This document shows, in pieces, positions 32,515-45,174 of a stretch of DNA of 64,000 bases. The DNA comes from Calamus simplicifolius (lineage: Eukaryota > Streptophyta > Magnoliopsida > Arecales > Arecaceae). The notes below the pieces were generated by a model, which searched no databases, was not told where the DNA came from, and saw only the letters and a program-made list of their open reading frames with translations. The position numbers were made by a program, and so were the translations under genes. How positions within the stretch are numbered: the stretch's first letter is position 1; each line of letters begins with the position of its first letter. The stretch is taken from the NCBI GenBank assembly GCA_900491605.1, contig UESW01001800.1, positions 1-64,000 on the forward strand, read 5' to 3'.

Positions 32515-35500
32515 ATGGCGGTTGCTTTATTTTTGCTGCTGCTCCTCCTATCCTTAGCACCGCTCATGTCCTCCTCGCGGTTGGGAAATGAGACAGACCT
32601 GCAGGCCTTGCTTGCTATAAAGAATCAGATAACACGCGAGTCCCCTGGAGCTCTGAGCTCATGGAATCACACCGTCCATCTCTGTGCCTGGGAGGGGGTC
32701 TCGTGCATCCGCAAGCACGACACGCAGAGGATCTCAGCCTTGGAACTCGCATCTCATGGCATCGCAGGTTCCCTCTCTCCTTTCATTGGCAACCTCAGCT
32801 TTCTCAGAAGAATCGACTTATCAGACAACGGTCTCTACGGAGAGATCCCACCAGAGATCGGCCGCTTGCGCCGACTGCAGCATCTCGATTTGACCTCCAA
32901 CTCATTTGTAGGGCTAATCCCTGCGAATCTATCCTATTGTTTAGACCTTCAGATGCTCAATCTAAGCTACAACCATCTCATGGGGAGGATACCTGATGAG
33001 ATCAGCAACCTATCCAAGCTTAAATATCTGTCAATTCACAATAACAACATCACAGGTGTCATCCCACCATGGCTTGGCAATCTTTCTTCTCTGATCTGGC
33101 TTTCTGTAAAGTCGAACAAACTGGAGGGAGGAATCCCAGAAGTTGGCCAACTTGGACGTCTAGAAATATTAGATGTGCAAGAAAATATGCTCTCAGGTAT
33201 CATCCCTGCGTCCCTCTACAATCTCTCATCCTTGCAAGTTTTGGCTGCTGAAGCAAACCAGCTGCAGGGAAGCCTGCCACCCGATTTTGGCACCAGACTT
33301 CCAGATCTCCGACAACTTTTTCTTGATTTTAACCAAATTGGAGGACCAATTCCAGCATCACTTTCAAATGCCTCTAGACTTCGGATGATCGATCTCTCGG
33401 TCAACAATTTTACCGGATTCATGCCCACTGATCTTGGAAGATTAAAATATCTCTCCAGGTTAAATATACATACAAATAACATTGAAGCAGACAATGTCCG
33501 TGGTTGGGAATTTCTTGCTTCTCTCAGGAATTGCAGTTATCTAACACATTTATATCTGGGTGAAAACAATCTAAAGGGCGCGTTGCCTGTTTCAATAGCA
33601 AACCTCTCCACACAACTTGAATATCTATTGATTACTTTCAACCAAATATCGGGGAGCATTCCTTTTGGGATAGGAAACCTGGTCAATCTGCAGGAACTAG
33701 GAATGGTTGAAAATCTTCTAACAGGCACCATTCCAGAAAGTGTTGGAAAGCTTAGCAATATGCATCTTTTAGGCTTATTCAACAATAGATTTACAGGTTC
33801 TGTTCCATCGTCCCTCGGAAATCTAACTCAGTTGATTATTCTTGAGTTATATGGCAATAGTTTACAAGGACCCATACCTCCAAGCCTCGGAAACCTCCAG
33901 CAACTACAAGTACTGGACCTTTCTCGAAATAATCTCAGTGGTACCATACCTAAAGAAATTGTTAGTCTTCCTTTTTTGTCAGATTCCATCAACTTGTCTA
34001 ACAATTCATTAGTTGGGCCACTCCCGGAAGAAGTCGGCAGTTTGAAAAATATCAAACATTTATTGTCTCTGGGAACAGGTTGACAGGTAAAATTCCAGAC
34101 ACAATTGGTGGATGTGAAGTCCTTGAGCTCCTATTTATGAACAATAACTTTTTCAATGGAAGCATTCCGTCATCTCTCAGTAACATAAAGGGACTTCGAG
34201 GATTATATCTATCTTACAATAACTTGACAGGGACCATTCCTGCATCTTTGGGCACCTTCAAGGGCCTTCAAGCACTAGATCTCTCACACAATTACCTTTC
34301 GGGGCAAATTCCATATTCTTTTGAAGATATGAAGTTTTCAAGCTATGGGAATTCTGTAGTCTCCAAAGATGATGGTCTTGAATACTTAAAAATTTCAAGT
34401 TACTTAAATCTATCTTTCAACCATCTTGAGGGGGAAGTGCCAATGAAGGGAATATTTAAAAATGTCACCGCAATCTCTCTTGTTGGCAATGATAGACTCT
34501 GTGGGGGTGTTCCAGAACTCAGGTTACCTAAATGCGCTGTGAAATCATTGAAAAACAAACAAGCGTCTCGATGGCTAAAATTTGTGATTCCAATAATTAC
34601 ATTCATCTTCATTTTATTACTCTCCAGCTTTGCTTTTCTTTATTGGAAGCAGAAGTCAAAACAACAAACATCCTCTGCTGCTTTGCTGGAGGATCAATAT
34701 CTCAGAGTTTCATATGCAGAGCTGGTTCAAGCAACTAATGGTTTCTCTTCTACCAACCTAATTGGCTCCGGAAGATATGGATCCGTATACAAAGGGATTA
34801 TGGATCATGATAATTCAATTGTGGCTATTAAGGTTTTCAACCTTTTGCACCAAGGAGCTTCCAAGAGCTTCATTACTGAATGTGAAGCTTTGAGAAACAT
34901 CCGTCATCGTAATCTCATCAAGATATTAACATCTTGCTCCAGCATAAATTTTCAAGGCAACAATTTCAAAGCTCTAATTTTCGAGTTCATGCCTAATGGG
35001 AGTTTGGATACATGGTTGCATCCTAGGCTAGACAGGGATAACATTTTGAATGGTCTAAGCTTGAGTAAAAGGTTGGGCATAGCTGTTGATATTGCCGATG
35101 CAATGGATTATCTACATCACAATTGCCATCCATCAATTGTTCATTGTGATCTAAAGCCTGCCAATGTTCTACTTGACAATGACATGTGTGCTCATGTGGG
35201 GGACTTCGGCTTAGCAAGGTTTCTATATGAAGGCACGAGCAAACAAATTCAGTCTTCAAGCACTTCAGTTGCAATAAAAGGTTCCATTGGATACGTCGCT
35301 CCAGGTAACTACCTCTATTAACCTTCCTTTTTTAAGTATTATTTTTTAAAAAACTTTGAAGGATTAAAATCATGTTTCTTTTTCATTATGAATCTTCTAT
35401 TTATATAATATGCATTCAAGCTAAGATAAACATGGATTGCAGAGTATGGGGAAGGTTTTCATGTGTCTACCTTTGGTGATGTGTATAGTTATGGGATCCT

Positions 35501-35852
35501 TCTGCTAGAGTTGTTTACAGGAAAAAGTCCAGTTAATGACATGTTTCAAAATGGCTTAACCCTTAGCAAGTTTGTCGAGATGGCTTTCCCTAATAGAGTG
35601 ATGGACATTGCTGATCCATTATTAATGTTACCAGAGCACATCAATATTGCTTATAGCCAACAGAATGGAAACGATGCAGTGAGGAAAATCCAAGAATGCA
35701 TGATTAATGTGATGAGAGTTGGGCTATCATGCTCAAATCAATCATGGAGAGAGAGAATGAGTATGAAGGATGTTGCAACTGAGATGAACAAAATTCGAGA
35801 TGCCTTCAAAGCTGTCGGATTTCTCGAGGGATATGTGATTGGTGGTCAGTAA
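32515..35852 (+). CDS. LRR receptor-like kinase, subfamily XII type, non-RD, one frameshift
   Basis: Plasma-membrane receptor kinase of the group that includes Xa21, FLS2 and EFR, which sense microbial patterns. Exon 1 is 32515-35304. The intron is 35305-35442 (GTAACT to TTGCAG). Exon 2 is 35443-35852. The start ATG at 32515 sits in CCATGGCG and opens a signal peptide (ALFLLLLLLSLAPL). An in-frame ATG 30 bases upstream is possible. Next come the LRR N-cap (NETDLQALLAIK, CAWEGVSC), about twenty LRRs, a membrane helix (FVIPIITFIFILLLSSFAF, about 34580) and a kinase with GSGRYGSVYKG, VAIKVF, HCDLKPANVLL and GDFGLARF. Cysteine precedes the catalytic aspartate, so it is non-RD. One base is missing near 34060-34064 between two LRRs. 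Without this the protein would have about 1066 residues. The ligand cannot be told from sequence. Confidence 0.92.
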
Positions 35853-36660
35853 TCATGCATCAACATTCCACCTCAGCTCGGACATGGACAAATCAAAAGT
35901 TGTTGAGAATTCTCATCTTCCAAATGAATCTAATTTTTTAAACCAATGTTGTTTTTCCTTCACCAAGTTTCACATATATAATGCCTAGTAATTCTAAGTG
36001 ATACTATGAAGGCAAAGTTATATGTCTGGTTGTACTTCACGTGAAATAAAAAAAAATTGTTAAAAGAAGAATTTCTCAAATTATATTGGGAATGACATAT
36101 GATGGGTTGGGGCCTTTTGCCTTGATTATTTTTATTTTGCTATTGCGAAAGAGAGCAAATCTTGGCCACAGAATAAACCCCATGATTGCCATCATTTGAA
36201 CCTACTGGTGCATCACGTAAGACCTAAATTTATAGGTCTAGACATAACTCAAACCAATGAATATGTTTGATCTAAGAATCATAAATAAGTTTCCGATGAT
36301 AAAAATGATAAAAATGTTCGACAATAAACGCCCCATGATTACTATCATTGGAGCCTACTTATGTATTAAATAAGACAAAATTTTGGTAGGCTTTGGACAC
36401 AATCCAAAGTTCCAAACCAATAGATATGTTTGATCCAAGAATCACAAACATTTTCCCCTCATAATGTTATGCATATTAATAAATGAGAAAAATATTTTAA
36501 TTAACTATATGTCATATTAAAATTGGATAGTATTTTTAAAGAATCATAGACTGTAGTCTTTTTGATTAGAGCTTCGCAATAGCCTAACCAACCAATAGTT
36601 ACCGCTTATTAGAATATGATGCATTGACAAATGTTCATCCATGACCAAACTTCCACCCCT
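35853..36660. other. 3' flank of the receptor kinase, no gene
   Basis: AT-rich sequence that contains a diverged tandem duplication at 36172-36460 and leads into a CT microsatellite. Confidence 0.65.
36172..36460. repeat. Diverged tandem duplication, unit about 150 bp
   Basis: Two copies (starting about 36172 and 36322) share CCCCATGATT, CCTACT, ATAAGAC/GTAAGAC, AACCAAT, and ATATGTTTGATC followed by AAGAATCA. They differ by many substitutions and small indels. Confidence 0.75.
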
Positions 36661-36661
36661 A

Positions 36662-36665
<4 letters not shown>

Positions 36666-36725
<60 letters not shown>
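36666..36725. repeat. CT microsatellite, about 30 units
   Basis: Uninterrupted CT dinucleotides, likely length-polymorphic. Confidence 0.95.
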
Positions 36726-36727
<2 letters not shown>

Positions 36728-37056
36728 ATCAGTTGAAAGGGACACTTTTATATGCAACAAAAAATTTAAGGTTGTGACTAATGATTAGAAAATTATTGTG
36801 ACACCTAGTTGATGGGAAGGCGGGAAGCGTGCAGTTATTGCATTGTTCGGAACATGGCCATCACTATTTTGGCCATGTCATTAATGTGAGGTGGCTAAGA
36901 AATTTTATAAACAATTAAATTTTATAAATGTTGAGTGGAATAATTAGAATTTGAGCTAGATTCCTCTCTTGGATGGCTCTAATATATTTGATTTACAGAT
37001 AAGGTAATGAGAGAGTCCTTTCCAAATAAGATAGTAAAATCTCACCTGAAATTTTG

Positions 37057-38075
37057 CGATGCAATTTTAGCAACGCAAACAAGAAAATAATAAAATAGCG
37101 ACGTAATTTTAGCGACGTAAAAATGCGTCGCTAAAATTGCGACTACATTGCGACGCCTCCGCGTCAAAAAAATATTGCGACGCAAATAGCGACGCATTAG
37201 CGACTCAAAAACCATAAAATTAAAAAAAATAATTTTTAAATTTAGCGACGCAAAAATGCATCGTAATATTTATAAAATGTGTTTTTTTAAAATATTATTA
37301 AAGGAATAAAATATTGCGACGCAGCTAATTGCGTCGCAATGTTTTTTTAAAAAATTAATTATGTTAAATAGCGACGCATTAGCGACGCAATAAACATAAA
37401 ATAAGAAAAAATATATTTAATATAGCGATGCAAAAATTACATCATATTAATAAAAAAATTGATTTTTATAAAATATAATTATGAAATAAAATATTGCGAT
37501 GCAACTCAGTGCGTCGCAATATATTTGAAAAACATAATAATTTTAAATAGCGACGCATTAGCGACGCAATAGACCAGAAAATTGTAAAAATTAATTTTAA
37601 TTTAGTGACGCACTAATTGCGTTGCAATTATTTTAAATAAAATTAATTTTTATAAATATTAATATGAAAAAAAATTACGATGCAAAACAGTGCGACGCAA
37701 TATTTTTAAAAAACTTAATTATTTTAAATAGCGACGCATTAGCGACGCAATAAACCAGAAAAATATAAAAATTATTTTTAAATTTAGTGATGCAATAATT
37801 GCATCGTAATTAATTTAAATAAAATTTATTTTAAGAAAATAGTATTATGAAATAAAAATATTACGATGCAATCCAGTGCATCGCAAATGTTTTGTTAAAA
37901 ATAAATATGTTAATTAGCAACATAATAGCGATGCAATAAAACAGTAAAGTAATAAAAAAAATTTATTTAACAATGCAAATTAATGTGTCGCAATATTTTA
38001 AAAGAAATTCATAATGCCAAATTAGCGAGGCATTAGCGACGCAATAAATTAGAAAATATTATTAAAATTAATAAT
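37057..38075. repeat. Subterminal repeats of CACTA-2, left end
   Basis: Alternating GCGACGCA and TGCGTCGC motifs in AT-rich spacers, with repeat modules of roughly 180 bp. Aligns with the reverse complement of 13.54-14.48 kb. Confidence 0.85.
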
Positions 38076-38079
38076 GTCC

Positions 38080-41000
38080 GAGATCGGTCGTCATCGACCG
38101 TGATCGATCATGGCTTCGATCGATCGCAACCGTCGGGTTATCGCCGATGGGATCGATCACGATGGTCCGAGATCGCTCGATCGTCACCGATCGGGATCGA
38201 TCATGGCTTGGATCGATGGCAAACGTCAGATCATCGCCGATCGAGATCGATCATGGCTTCTATCGATCGCAACCGTCGGATCGTCACTGATTCGATCGAT
38301 CGTAACAGTCCGAGATCGGTAGTCATCGACCAGGATCGATCATGGCTTCGATCGATCGCAACCCTTGATCATCACCGATCTGATCGATTGCGACGGTCCG
38401 AGATCGATCGTCACCGATCAGGATCGATCATGGCTTGGATCGATCGCAACCGTCAGATCATCACCGACCGGGATCGATCATGGCTTCGATCGATCGCAAC
38501 CGTCGGATCATCGCCGACCGGGATCAATCACGACGGTCTGAGATAGGTCGACGCCGATCGGGATCGATCATGGCTTGGATCGATCGCAACCGTCGGATCG
38601 TCGCCGACCGGGATCGATCATGGCTTAGATCGATCGCAACCGTCGGATCATCGCCGACCGGGATCGATCATGGCTTCGATCGATCGCAACCGTCGGATCC
38701 TCGCCAATCCGATCGATCGCCACGGTCCGAGAGAGGTCATCGCCGACCGGGATCGATCATGGCTTGGATTGATCGCAACCGTTGGATTGTCGCCGACCAG
38801 GATCGATCATGGCTTGGATCAATCGCAACCGTCGGATCTTCGCCAACCGGGATCGATCATGGATTGGATCGATCGCAACCATCGGATCTTCGCTGACCAG
38901 GATCGATCATGGCTTGGATCGACCGTCGGATCGTCACCGACCGGGATCGATAATGGCTTGGATCGATCACAACCATCGGATCATCGTCGATTCGATCGAT
39001 CGCGATGGTACGAGATAAGTCGTCGCTGACCAGGATCGATCATGGCTTGGATCGATCGCAACCATCGAATCGTCGCCGACCGGGATCGATCATGGCTTGG
39101 ATCGATGGCAACCATCGGATCATCGCCGATTGAGATCGATCATGGCTTTGATCGATCGCAACCGTCGGATCATCGCCGACCGGGATCGATCATGGCTTCG
39201 ATCGATCGCAACCATCGGATCGTCACCGATCCGATCGATTGAGATGGTCCGAGATAGGTCGACACTGACCGGGATCGATCATGGCTTGGATCGATCGCAA
39301 CCATCGGATCGTCACCGATCGGGATCGATCATGGCTTGGTTCGATCGCAACTGTCGGATCATCGCCGACCGGGATCGATCATGGCTTCGATCGATCGCAA
39401 CCGTCGGATCATCGCTGATCCGATTGACCGCCACGGTCCGAGAGAGGTCATCACTGACCGGGATCGATCATGGCTTGGATCGATCGCAATCGTCGGATCG
39501 TCGCCGATCGGGATCGATCATGGTTTGGATCGATCGCAACCGTCGGATCTTCGCCGACCGGGATCGATCATGGCTTGGATCGATCGCAACCGTCGAATCA
39601 TCGCCGACCGGGATCGATCATGGCTTGGATCGATCGCAACCGTCGGATCGTCGCCGATCCGATCGATCGCGACGGTACGAGATAGTCATCGCCGACTGAG
39701 ATCGATCATGGCTTGGATCGATCGCAACCATCGGATCGTCGCCGACCACGATCGATCATGGCTTGGATCGATGGCAACCATTGGATCATCGCCGATCGAG
39801 ATCGATCATGGTTTTGATCGATCACAACTGTCGGATCGTCACCGATCCGATCGATCGCGATAGTCTGAGATCGGTAGTCGTCGACCAGGATCGATCATGG
39901 CTTCGATCGATCGCAACCCTTGATCGTCACCGATCCGATCGATCGCGACGGTCCGAGATCGGTCGTCGCCAATCAGGATCGATCATGGCTTGGATCGATC
40001 GCAACCATCGAATCATCGCCGATCGGGATCGATCATGGCTTCGATCGATCACAACCGTCGGATCATCGCCGATCCGATCGATCGCAATGGTTCGAGACAG
40101 GTCGACACCGACCGGGATCGATCATGGCTTGGATCGATCGCAACCATCGGATCATCGCCGACCGGGATTGATCATGGCTTGGTACGATCGCAACCGTCGG
40201 ATCATCGCCGACCGGGATCGATCATGGCTTCGATCGATCACAACCGTCGGATCATCGCCGATCCGATCGATCGCCACGGTCCGAGAGAGGTCATCGCCGA
40301 CCGGGATCGATCATGGCTTGGATCGATCGCAACCGTCGGATCTTCGCCAACCGGGATCGATCATGGCTTGGATCGATCGCAACCATCGGATCGTCGCCGA
40401 CTAGGATCGATCATGGCTTGGATCGATCGCAACCGTCGGATCATCGCCGATCCGATCGATCGCAATGGTACAAGATAGGTCGTCACCGACCGGGATCGAT
40501 CATGGCTTGGATCGATCACAACCATCGGATCGTCGCCGACTGGGATCGATCATGGCTTGGATTGATGGCAACCTTCGGATCATCGCTGATCGAGATCGAT
40601 CATGGCTTCGATCGATCGCAACCGTCGGATCGTCACTGATCCGATCGAGCACAACAGTCTGAGATCGGTAGTCGTCGACCGGGATTGATCATGGCTTCGA
40701 TCGATCGCAACCCTTGATCGTCACCGATCCGATCGATCGCGACGGTCCGAGATCGATCGTCGCCGATCAGGATCGATCATGGCTTGGATCGATCGCAACC
40801 GTCGGATCATCGCCGACCGGGATTGATCATGGCTTCGATCGATCGCAACCGTCGGATCGTCTCCGATCTGATCGATCGCGACGGTCTGAGATAGGTCAAC
40901 GCCAACCGGGATCAATCATGGCTTGGATCGATCGAAACCGTCGGATCATCGCCGACCGGGATCGATCATGGCTTGGATTGATCGCAACCGTCGGATCATC

Positions 41001-41475
41001 GCTGACTGGGATCGATCATGGCTTCGATCGATCGCAACCGTCGGATCATCACCGATCCGATCGATCGCAACGGTCCGAGAGAGGTCATCGCTGACCGGGA
41101 TCGATCATGGCTTAGATCGATCGCAACCATCGGATCGTCACCGACCGGGATCGATCATGGCTTGGATCGATTACAACCGTCGGACCTTCGCCGACCGGGA
41201 TCGATTATGGCTTGGATCGATCGCAACCATCAGATCGTCGCCGATCCGATCGATCGCGACGATACGAGATAGGTCATCGCCGACTGGGATCGATCATGGC
41301 TTGGATCGATCGCAACCATCAGATCGTCGCCAACCGGGATCGATCGTGGCTTGGATCAATCGCAACCGTCGGATCGTCGCCGACCGGGATCGATCATGGC
41401 TTCGATCGATCGCAACCGTCGGATCGTCGCCGACCGGGATCGATCATGGCTTGGATCGATCACAACCGTCGGATC
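38080..41475. repeat. 3.4-kb minisatellite, about 50-bp unit rich in GATCGATC
   Basis: Roughly 70 monomers. The common 'A' monomer is about 50 bp and runs GATCGATCATGGCTTGGATC, GATCGCAACCGTCGGATCAT, CGCCGACCGG. Every 2-4 A monomers a 'B' monomer of about 45-50 bp with ACGGTCCGAGATCGGTCGTC interrupts, giving an irregular higher-order pattern. The array is very rich in the palindromes GATC and CGATCG. Because the unit is free of stops in several frames, long open frames with DRSQPSDHRR-like repeats appear. They are not evidence of genes. Confidence 0.95.
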
Positions 41476-41479
41476 ATTT

Positions 41480-43010
41480 ATAATTATTAAAAAAAAGTAA
41501 TGAAAAAGTTTAAAAAAATTATTAAACAAATATTACGATGCCGTAGCGACGCATTTTCGAAGAAAAAAATAAACAAATATTACGACGCAATATATGCGTC
41601 GCAATTATTTTTAGTAAATATAATTTTATCAGTAATAATAAATAAAAGAAATATAATATTGCGATGCATTAGTTGCATCGCAATATTTTTTCTATAAATA
41701 TATGTAATGAAAAAGTATAAAAAAATATTTTGACGCAATTTGTGCATCACAATTATTTTCATAAATTATAAATATTATCATTTATAAATATTAAATAAAT
41801 ATTGCGATGCCGTAGCGACGCATTTTCGAAGAAAAATAAACAAATATTGCGACGCAATGTATGCATCACAAATATTTTTAGTAAATATAATTTTTATCAG
41901 TATTAATAAATAAAAAAATATAATATTGCGATGCATTAGTTGCGTCGCAATATTTTTTCTATAATATATGTAATGAAAAGTATAAAAAAATATTGCGACG
42001 TAATTTGTGCGTCGCAATTATTATCATAAATTATATATTATCATTTATAAATATTAAAAAATTATTGTGACACCGTAGCGATGCATTTTTGAAGAAAAAA
42101 TAAATAAATATTGCGACGCAATGTATGCGTCGCAATTATTTTTAATAAATATAATTTTATCAGTATTAATAAATAAAAGAAATATAATATTGCGACGTAT
42201 AAGTTGCGTCGCAATGTTTTTTCTATAAATATATGTAATAAAAAAGTATAAAAAAAATATTGCGATGCAATTTATGCGTCACAATTATTATCATAAATTA
42301 TAAATATTATTATTTATAAATATTAAAAAATTATTGCGACACCGTAGCAATGCATTTTAGAAGAAAAAATAAACAAATATTATGACGCAATGTATGTATC
42401 GCAATTATTTTTAGTAAATATAATTTTTATCAGTAATAATAAATAAAAGAAATATAATATTGCGACGCATTAGTTGCGTCGCAATGTTTCTTCTATAAAT
42501 AGATGTAACAAAAGTAAAAAAAAATATTGCGATGCAATTTGTGCATCGCAATTATTATCATAAATTATAATTTTTATCATTTATAAATATTTAAAAAAAA
42601 TAAATAAAACATATATAATATTGCGATGCATTTGTTGTGTCGCAATGTTTTTTGGATAAATATATGTAATGAAATAGTTAGAAAAATTTTTGCGACGCAC
42701 TGTATGCGTCGCAATTATTGTCATAAATTATTATTTTAATTATTTAAAAATATTAAAAAAATATTGCGATGCCTTAGCGATGCAATTTCTAGAAAATAAA
42801 AATAATTTTCCTGTCGGATATTGGCGTCAAGTTAGCGACGCATTAGCGATGCAATTAATTGCGTCGCAACCTTTTTCATAAAAATATAATAAGGCCAAAT
42901 TAACGATGGATTAGCGATGCATTGTTGCGTCGCTAATACATAATAAATTAAAAAAAAATTGTGACCGATTAGCGACGCAATTAATTGCGTCGCTAATCAC
43001 TCATATATAC
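41480..43010. repeat. Internal block of subterminal-type repeats in CACTA-2
   Basis: About four modules of roughly 270 bp, each with ATTGCGATGCCGTAGCGACG, then ATTGCGACGCAATGTATGCG, then GCATTAGTTGCGTCGCAA. They resemble the terminal arrays but lie 4.4 kb inside the element. CACTA-1 lacks this block. Confidence 0.85.
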
Positions 43011-43965
43011 ATTTGGCCGTCCTTCTCTTCTTCTTTCCCGTCTTGACCTAGCCGCCGCCCTCCCCAAAAAAAATTCGGCTGCCACCGTTCGCTGCTCCGG
43101 CTCCCCCCCTCTGGTGCTCCGGCTCCCCGGCGGTCTCCTCCAACTCCGTCGTCTCCTCTCGACCGAGGTAAGCCCCCCCACCCTCTTAAACATTTTTTTT
43201 GTAATAATTTTCCTCCGACCACGGCCAAGACCATGGCCGTCTTCTCCGGCCACGGCCGCTGCCGTGGCCGGCAGTGGCCTGGCCACGGTGGCCAGGCCAC
43301 AGTCAAAAAAAAAAAATGGTAACAGGGGGGGTGGGGAAACCCCCTCCCTCATTTTGTCTTCTCCGGCCACGGCCGCTGCCGTGGCCGGCAGTGGTGGCCA
43401 GGCCACAGTCAAAAAAAAAAAATTTGGTAATAGGGGGGGTGGGGAAACCCCCCCCCCCATTTTGTCTTTTCCGGCCACGGCCGCTGCCGTGGCCGGCAGT
43501 GGCTTGGCCACTGTGGCTAGGCCACAGTCAAAAAAAAAAAAAATTTGGTAACAGGGGGGGGTGGGGAAACCCCTCCCATTTTGTCTTCTTCGGCCACGGC
43601 CGCTGCTGTGGCCGGCAGTGGCCTGGCCACGGTGGCCAGGCCACAGTCAAAAAAAAAAAAAATGGTAACAGGGGGGTGGGGAAATCCCCCCCATTTAGTA
43701 TTCTCCGGCCACGGCCGTGGCCGCGGCCGGAGAAGCCGGCCATGGCCGCTGCCGGAGAAGCCAGCCGGCCGCTGCCATGGCCGGCAGTGGCCTGGCCACG
43801 GTGGCCAAGCCACAGTTTAAAAAAAAAAAATTTTTGTAACAGGGGGTGGGGAAACCCCCCCCCCCATTTTCTCTTCTTCGGCCACGACCGTGGCCACGGC
43901 CGGAGAAGCCCGCCATGGCCGTCTTCTCCGGCCACGGCCGCTGTTTGGATAGACTGATTGTTTGG
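43010..43965. repeat. GC-rich tandem array with nested palindromes upstream of TNP2
   Basis: After a CT-rich leader (43020-43170) with a donor-like GAG/GTAAGC at about 43167, five units of 110-118 bp follow. Each contains GGCCACGGCCGCTGCCGTGG, GGCCTGGCCACGGTGGCCAG, a run of 9-13 A, GGTAACAGGGGGG and GGGGAAACCCCC. Both GC blocks are near-perfect inverted repeats. The region probably forms the transposase 5' leader or intron. Confidence 0.85.
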
Positions 43966-45174
43966 ATAGACTTATTGGATAATTTGATGACAAATATTAA
44001 AAAAAAATGTGACCACTAATCTAATTTTTTATTAGATTAGTTATAAATTAATTAATTTATGTCATTAGTCGGAGCTCTTTGGATAGACTGATTGTTATGT
44101 CTTGATTATGCAATATATTTGTAATACTAGATAGAAAGTCTTGTTGTATTATTATTTAATTTACAAAATGTTTATGCAATAATTAATTTACGCAGAATGT
44201 TTATGCAATAATATTTATGCATTTGTAGTTATTTACAATTGTTATGTCTTGATTATTTACATTCTGCTGCAAACTGAATGATGCATTAAATTATGTAATG
44301 CTAGATAGAAAGTCTTGTTGTATTATTATTTAATTTGCAGCAACAAATTAGTAGTTTCAATGATTTATATTTTAGTCTTCACAAACATTTGTATTTGACG
44401 CAATAATCTTAAGAAGTCAGTGACTATATATAGAACACTATTCCTATATGTATAATTGACAAGAAGTTAAGAATAACAAGCATAAGTTCGATTGTCTTCG
44501 GACTTCCATACTATTAATCACAGCACTATAACCTTTAGACCCGTTTGAGAATTTGTAAACCTTAGTCTTGCAAATTCTCAAATTGTCCTGGTGGACAGTT
44601 TGGGAATATTTTTTGCGATATGTTAGTCTTCTATTAATCATCGTTGGGTGAGATTGCGGTTTGTATTTGATCATACGTTCTCCTAGTGTGGCTTATATGC
44701 CACACATTTAAGAGAATATATGGGGAAATGCTGCCAAAATTTTAATGTAACCGATCGATGATAATTAATAGCAGAATAACATATCACAAAAAATATTCTT
44801 GAATGGGATAGAGCCTTACCTTATAGACATGGAGTGAAGGTAGAATTAATTTAAGACACTTGAATGCTTGTAAAGTCTCATGATTAAACAGACCGCCTTG
44901 CGGCCCGACCCGAACTCAAGCCCTACCATTAGCCATGAACCTATGCCTCGGTCCTTGCTAGCACACCAAGGATCATAGCCGTGGCTCGCCCTTGCATGGT
45001 AGGGACCTTAGTTGCCTAAAAGAAAATTGATTTAGTTATAAATGATTTAAATGGTTGTTATTAACCTTAGTTGTGTAAAAGAAATAATTTAGTTATATAT
45101 TTAGTAATACTAATATAGTTTTATTTTGTGGTTTCCTTTAATGGTTTACCAGACTTTGTATAAGTCGGTCAAAA
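43966..45174. other. Leader/intron-like region before the TNP2 gene
   Basis: AT-rich. Segments at 44460-44700 and 44890-45005 look like conserved non-coding blocks of CACTA elements. No coding assigned. Confidence 0.5.

Noticed and set aside
38100..41490. Long overlapping open frames with DRSQPSDHRR-like repeats
   Set aside because: They arise because the 50-bp minisatellite lacks stops in several frames. There is no start context, splice logic or family.
43001..43957. GC-rich overlapping frames resembling low-complexity proteins
   Set aside because: Frames on both strands from a palindromic tandem array; no plausible protein.
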